Origin: an uncultured Oscillospiraceae bacterium
GTDB taxonomy: Bacteria; Bacillota_A; Clostridia; Oscillospirales; Oscillospiraceae
Direction: 5' to 3'
DNA: 8,297 bases
Assembly (NCBI GenBank): GCA_900757695.1
Contig: CAAEOU010000265.1
Span: forward strand, 1 to 8,297
A model generated the notes under the pieces. The model made no database searches and was not told the DNA's origin. It worked only from the letters and a program-made list of their open reading frames with translations. Below are positions 4,941-8,297 of the stretch, piece after piece; within the stretch, counting starts at the first letter, position 1; each line of letters opens with the position of its first letter. The translations under genes were made by a program, and so were the position numbers.

Positions 4941-6323
4941 TTGAAACATACAGAGCATCCCATGGGAACCCGGCCGGTTCTTCCCCTGTTGGTCAGCATG
5001 TCACTGCCAGCCATCACCTCCATGCTGATCCAGTCACTGTACAATGTGGTAGACAGCATTTTTGTTGCGCGGGTAAGCAACGACGCTTTAACCGCCGTTT
5101 CCCTGGCATACCCTCTGCAAAATATGGTACTGGCCGTGGCTGTAGGATTTGGAGTGGGCGCCAATGCTTACATTGCCCGCAACCTGGGAGAAGGAAATCA
5201 GCGCAACGTGGACCGTGCCGCCTCTATGGGGATGGTCTTTACCACCATTCACGCTGTGATCTTTTTGCTCATTGGGCTGCTTGGCAGCGAACCGTTCCTG
5301 GGGATGTTCACCAATGACCCCGAGATCCTCCGCATGAGCAGCAGTTACACCCGCATCGTAATCTGCCTGTCTTTCGGCAGCTTATATCACATTTACATTG
5401 AAAAGCTTTTTCAGGCAGTAGGAAACATGTTTGTGCCCATGATCCTGCAAGGGGTTGGCGCCATTGTCAATATCGTCCTGGACCCCATTCTAATTTTTGG
5501 TTTATTGGGGCTGCCTGCCCTGGGTGTCACCGGTGCCGCAGTCGCCACGGTGGCCGGGCAGATGACAGCCTGCAGCTTGGCCGTACTCTACTTTTTCCGG
5601 ACCAACCCCGGCATCCATATCACCCTTCCGGACATGCGCCCTGACCGCAGCATCGCCAAACGAATTTACGCCGTTGGTGTGCCATCCGGTCTGATGACCG
5701 CCATGCCCAGCCTGCTGGTTGGTATTTTGAACGCGCTGTTGGTGGAGCTCCATGCCCTGGCGGTTGCTGCGTTCGGTCTATATTTCAAACTGCAAACCTT
5801 TGTCTACATGCCGGCCAACGGTCTGATTCAAGGCATGCGCCCTCTAATAAGCTACAACTATGGTGCAGGCCGCCAGGACCGCATGCGCCACATTATTCGA
5901 TGGAGTTTAATTCTCACCGCCGTCATCATGGCGGTAGGGACCTTGTTAGCCTGGCTTCTTCCCACGCAGATCATGGGCCTGTTTGATGCAGACCGCGCTC
6001 TCATCGCCGTAGGGGTTCCCATGCTGCGCATCACCAGTCTCGGCTTTCTGGTCTCCACGCTGGGGACCGTTCTGGCGGGGTGCTTTGAGGCTTTGGGGAA
6101 AGGTCTGCGTTCCCTTGCTGTCTCCTGTATCCGCCAGCTTATCATCATCCCTCCGCTGGCCCTTGTTTTCTCTCGTTTCTGGGGCTTAAATGGTGTTTGG
6201 GCAACTTTTCCGGTGGCTGAGACACTGGCTGCCCTGGTAGCCGTGCTGTTGTATTTTCGTCTTATGAAGCAGTTATGCCAAAGAGAGGAAGAGAGCAACT
6301 CCCCTGAAACAGAGAATACATGA
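4941..6323 (+). CDS. MATE family efflux transporter
   Basis: A 460-residue integral membrane protein with about 12 hydrophobic helices in two similar halves. It is predicted to export drugs or other organic cations using a Na+ or H+ gradient. Family signs: LYNVVDSIFVARVSNDALTA (33-52), NIVLDPILIFG (177-187), GVTGAAVATVAGQ (195-207), GLIQGMRPLISYNYGAG (294-310, second-half hallmark) and GVWATFPVAE (419-428). The length is normal and no truncation is seen. The start is TTG at 4941 because AAAGAGG (4926-4932) lies 8 nt upstream. The frame is open further upstream, but that part lies within the terminator hairpin. An ATG at 4962 is a second alternative. The gene has its own promoter and a leader terminator, and a terminator follows the stop directly. 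Substrate cannot be read from the sequence. Confidence 0.95.
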   Translation: MKHTEHPMGTRPVLPLLVSMSLPAITSMLIQSLYNVVDSIFVARVSNDALTAVSLAYPLQNMVLAVAVGFGVGANAYIARNLGEGNQRNVDRAASMGMVFTTIHAVIFLLIGLLGSEPFLGMFTNDPEILRMSSSYTRIVICLSFGSLYHIYIEKLFQAVGNMFVPMILQGVGAIVNIVLDPILIFGLLGLPALGVTGAAVATVAGQMTACSLAVLYFFRTNPGIHITLPDMRPDRSIAKRIYAVGVPSGLMTAMPSLLVGILNALLVELHALAVAAFGLYFKLQTFVYMPANGLIQGMRPLISYNYGAGRQDRMRHIIRWSLILTAVIMAVGTLLAWLLPTQIMGLFDADRALIAVGVPMLRITSLGFLVSTLGTVLAGCFEALGKGLRSLAVSCIRQLIIIPPLALVFSRFWGLNGVWATFPVAETLAALVAVLLYFRLMKQLCQREEESNSPETENT

Positions 6324-6358
6324 AAAATGATGCACGCAAAAATGCGTGCATTGTTTCA
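6321..6358. terminator. terminator after MATE, probably bidirectional
   Basis: ATGCACGC (6330-6337) and GCGTGCAT (6344-6351) form a perfect 8-bp stem with a 6-nt loop, extended by outer TGAAA/TTTCA. It overlaps the MATE stop codon. On the plus strand it is followed by TGTTTCATTT; on the minus strand by CATTTTTCATG. It can end both the MATE transcript and any transcript from the ABC remnant opposite. Confidence 0.75.
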
Positions 6359-6399
6359 TTTGTCGGCCCTGTTCCCTGTCCATTTCACTTTCTCGAAGG

Positions 6400-6857
6400 A
6401 TCCAGCAATCAGAGACTGTTCGCTCGATCACAAAATTACGGTAAATACCCCTCTGGGTTACCAACGTGTCATGGGTCCCTCCCTGGACAATCTTTCTCCG
6501 GTCCAAAACCAGGATTTGATCCGCATTGCAGACGGTTTTCAGCTGGCGGACAATCATCGGCACAGTTTTCTCCCGTGTCAGCACCTCCATGGCCTTTTGC
6601 AGCATCCGCTTTAATATTGTAAAGGTCGCTTTATGAGGCTGGGACACTACCAAGGAATACAGCGTGGCACGGAGCAGAAAGCTCAAATGTGCCGAAGCGC
6701 ACCACCCCAAATAAAATGTATCACCAGGCCTCCCCTCCAACAGTCCTAACATAATCTGCGCCGCCGCAAAATAGGAAAGCATTCCAAACAGCACTCCTAC
6801 CACCCCAGACAGAACCGCCCGGATCAGCAGACCGTGCTCTCGTCCCCCAGTTCCCAT
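6400..6857 (-). pseudogene. ABC exporter remnant with in-frame internal deletion
   Basis: The reading frame starting at the ATG at 6857 has the first part of an ABC exporter transmembrane domain: LLIRAVLSGVVGVLFGMLSY, then LGWCASAHLSFLLRATLYSL, and the typical end of TM2, SQPHKATFTILKRM, near residue 85. It then jumps directly to the last part of the nucleotide-binding domain (LQKAMEVLTREKTVPMIV, NADQILVLDRRKIVQGGTHD, GIYRNFVIERT). TM3-TM6, Walker A, the LSGGQ-type signature and Walker B, roughly 400 residues, are missing. The H-loop, normally AHRLKTV, reads VRQLKTV without the histidine. No Shine-Dalgarno precedes the ATG. Downstream the frame runs past the expected end into the MATE terminator. 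The remaining protein could not bind or hydrolyse ATP. The left boundary is approximate. Confidence 0.82.
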
Positions 6858-6878
6858 AATTGTCTGTTGCTAAAGCTG

Positions 6879-6920
6879 GAAAGAGTGCCTTGATTCTGTT
6901 TAGAATCAAGGCACTCTTTC
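6879..6920 (-). terminator. perfect 18-bp hairpin at the end of the collagen-like gene
   Basis: GAAAGAGTGCCTTGATTC (6879-6896) and GAATCAAGGCACTCTTTC (6903-6920) are perfect inverted copies with a 6-nt loop. On the minus strand the stem begins within the stop codon of the collagen-like gene and ends in CTCTTTC followed by CAGCTTTAG. Position and stability indicate a terminator, although the U tract is poor and partly inside the stem. Confidence 0.75.
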
Positions 6921-8297
6921 AGGACGGCGCCACAAAGCTTGCCTGCATGTAGAGCCATTCTACACAAATCGACGTTCTCGCCCCTCCTTGGGAAGCAAAG
7001 GTTCGGACCTCACACATAGACCAGAGCTGGCTGTCTGGATCACGCTGACGGATACGCATCCAATGGGTTTCCTCAGAATTGCTGTAAACAATGTCATCCA
7101 AAACCAATCTCGTTGTAATGGTCGCGTTGTTGTTGCTCTGGGCCTCCACCGCACCTGAGTTGTAAATGCTGGCCCGCCGGATATCTGCCAAAACAGGAAC
7201 ACTGGTACTCAAGGCCTGAATACCAATCCGCAGGGCAGACGTAGAGACATTTTGGTAGGTCAGCACCAAATTTTCAATTGGAATATTGACCATGCTGCCT
7301 GCCTTAGAAAGATCCAGATTGTAATATTTGATGTTCGATTTTAGGTTCGGACTGATAAAGCTTTGCTCCGATGTCTTGAAACTCACCTTATAGCTCACGG
7401 GGGTGTCCTCTTCCACCGCAATTTTCGGTGTTTCCCCGGCAAGCCCCTGCGGTCCTGTCTCCCCTTGTGCTCCCACTGGCCCTGCCTGACCCTGGGTTCC
7501 TTGGGGGCCCGTAGGGCCAGGTTCTCCCTTTTCTCCCCGGGGGCCAGTCGGGCCCATCTCCCCTTGTAAGCCGGCCTCCCCTTGGATGCCTTGCGGACCC
7601 GTGGGACCAACTTCTCCCTGGAGCCCCTGTGCACCAGGCTCTCCCTTTTCTCCCCGAGGGCCGGTCGGACCCATCTCCCCTTGTAAGCCGGCCTCCCCTT
7701 GGATACCTTGCGGACCCGTGGGACCGGGTTCTCCCTGAAGCCCTTGCACACCAGGCTCTCCCTTTTCTCCCCGGGGGCCGGTCGGGCCCATCTCCCCTTG
7801 CAAGCCGGCCTCTCCTTGGATGCCTTGCGGACCCGTGGGACCAACTTCTCCCTGAAGCCCCTGCACACCAGGTTCTCCCTTTTCTCCCCGAGGGCCGGTC
7901 GGGCCCATCTCCCCTTGTAAGCCGGCCTCTCCTTGGATGCCTTGCGGACCCGTGGGACCAACTTCTCCCTGAAGCCCCTGCACACCAGGCTCTCCCTTTT
8001 CTCCCCGGGGGCCGGTCGGACCCATCTCCCCTTGTAAGCCGGCCTCTCCTTGGATGCCTTGCGGACCCGTGGGACCAACTTCTCCCTGAAGCCCCTGTAC
8101 ACCAGGCTCTCCCTTTTCTCCCCGGGGGCCGGTCGGGCCCATCTCTCCTTGTAAGCCGACCTCTCCTTGGATGCCTTGCGGACCCGTGGGACCAATTTCT
8201 CCCTGGAGCCCCTGTGCACCAGGCTCTCCCTTTTCTCCCCGGGGGCCGGTCGGGCCCATCTCCCCTTGTAAGCCGACCTCTCCTTGGATGCCTTGCG
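6919..8297 (-). CDS. collagen-like repeat protein, 3' part (5' end beyond window)
   Basis: The gene enters from the right edge and stops at 6919-6921; at least 459 residues are visible. From the edge to about 7432 the protein is uninterrupted Gly-X-Y, built on [19 protein letters not shown] and [13 protein letters not shown]. Such tracts form collagen triple helices; GEKGEP contains the stabilising KGE pattern, and the threonines in GPT are glycosylated in Bacillus BclA. A C-terminal domain of ~170 residues follows (6922-7431), beginning [18 protein letters not shown] and ending [11 protein letters not shown]. It is rich in beta-type alternation and Ser/Asn/Thr and would be the trimerising or exposed head by analogy with BclA-type proteins. 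I do not recognise its family. No LPXTG sorting motif or C-terminal anchor is present. Spore coat, exosporium or cell surface location is inferred. The ATG at 8259 is an internal methionine, not the start. Confidence 0.93.
   Translation of the reverse strand, partial: QGIQGEVGLQGEMGPTGPRGEKGEPGAQGLQGEIGPTGPQGIQGEVGLQGEMGPTGPRGEKGEPGVQGLQGEVGPTGPQGIQGEAGLQGEMGPTGPRGEKGEPGVQGLQGEVGPTGPQGIQGEAGLQGEMGPTGPRGEKGEPGVQGLQGEVGPTGPQGIQGEAGLQGEMGPTGPRGEKGEPGVQGLQGEPGPTGPQGIQGEAGLQGEMGPTGPRGEKGEPGAQGLQGEVGPTGPQGIQGEAGLQGEMGPTGPRGEKGEPGPTGPQGTQGQAGPVGAQGETGPQGLAGETPKIAVEEDTPVSYKVSFKTSEQSFISPNLKSNIKYYNLDLSKAGSMVNIPIENLVLTYQNVSTSALRIGIQALSTSVPVLADIRRASIYNSGAVEAQSNNNATITTRLVLDDIVYSNSEETHWMRIRQRDPDSQLWSMCEVRTFASQGGARTSICVEWLYMQASFVAPS
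7515..8297 (-). repeat. 117-bp tandem repeat array encoding Gly-X-Y units
   Basis: A 117-bp unit (39 residues, 13 Gly-X-Y triplets) recurs with exact periodicity: the string CTCCCTTTTCTCCCC occurs at 7524, 7641, 7758, 7875, 7992, 8109 and 8226. Six full units occupy about 7558-8259. A truncated unit of about 14 residues lies on the C-terminal side, and another runs off the right edge. Units differ by scattered single bases; amino acid changes are few (GVQ or GAQ, GEV, GEI or GEP, GEA or GEV). The nucleotide identity, beyond what the protein requires, points to recent duplication or gene conversion, so copy number probably varies between strains. Confidence 0.95.

Noticed and set aside
4802..5317. 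A GTG-initiated open frame through the MATE leader as a leader-peptide gene
   Set aside because: It starts at the predicted transcription start without room for an RBS and simply runs out of frame into the MATE gene. ATG-CAA-TAG at 4807 is likewise too close to the RNA 5' end.
6721..6909. A 62-codon minus-strand open frame upstream of and overlapping the ABC remnant
   Set aside because: It is in a different frame from the ABC-like sequence and has no recognisable content. It overlaps the collagen-gene terminator.
7395..8219. A 274-codon open frame on the minus strand in a second frame of the collagen array
   Set aside because: The 117-bp period is divisible by three, so any stop-free frame in one unit stays open through all units. 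The protein is a Lys/Arg-rich repeat without family features or RBS.
7515..8297. Regular repeats as a possible CRISPR array
   Set aside because: The period is 117 bp with no variable spacers, and the whole array is coding Gly-X-Y.

Overview
The window looks like chromosomal DNA of a Gram-positive anaerobe of the Clostridia, most likely Oscillospiraceae (clostridial cluster IV). The evidence is the 5' end of a 16S rRNA gene at the left edge, sigma-A-type promoters, AGGAGG-like ribosome binding sites, a CCA-encoding tRNA, and a gene set (zinc-ribbon membrane protein, CoA-transferase, SleB-type hydrolase, MATE pump, collagen-like surface protein) typical of gut members of that group. The genus is not determined here.

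Left part (1-985, minus strand): the first ~69 nt of a 16S rRNA gene read leftward, a ~200-nt leader, and two tandem near-consensus promoters (TTGACA with 17-nt spacers). Upstream is a small membrane-anchored zinc-ribbon protein read in the same direction. Its own promoter carries a dyad across the -10 element. No intrinsic terminator is visible between this gene and the rRNA promoters.

Acyl-CoA block (1042-3358): a family I CoA-transferase (minus) with promoter, strong RBS and terminator, divergent from a small hotdog thioesterase (plus). The thioesterase has the Thr/Glu/His spacing of fluoroacetyl-CoA thioesterase FlK. Both act on CoA thioesters and share one intergenic region.

Cell-wall and tRNA block (3400-4714, plus): a secreted protein with a copper-amine-oxidase-like N-terminal domain and a C-terminal SleB-type hydrolase domain, then a single-gene tRNA-Ser(GGA) unit with its own promoter and terminator.

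Transport block (4774-6358, plus): a complete MATE efflux transporter of about 460 residues. Its leader holds a very long intrinsic-terminator hairpin (21 bp plus a U tract) before the start codon, and upstream segments that could form competing pairings. This is the best candidate in the window for an undescribed regulatory element: conditional termination controlling a drug pump.

Right part (6400-8297, minus): the remnant of an ABC exporter with its middle deleted in frame, then the 3' part of a collagen-like protein. That protein has six full 117-bp (39-residue) Gly-X-Y repeats and a partial seventh, followed by a ~170-residue C-terminal domain I do not recognise. Its gene runs off the right edge. 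Its stop codon lies in the start of a perfect 18-bp hairpin.
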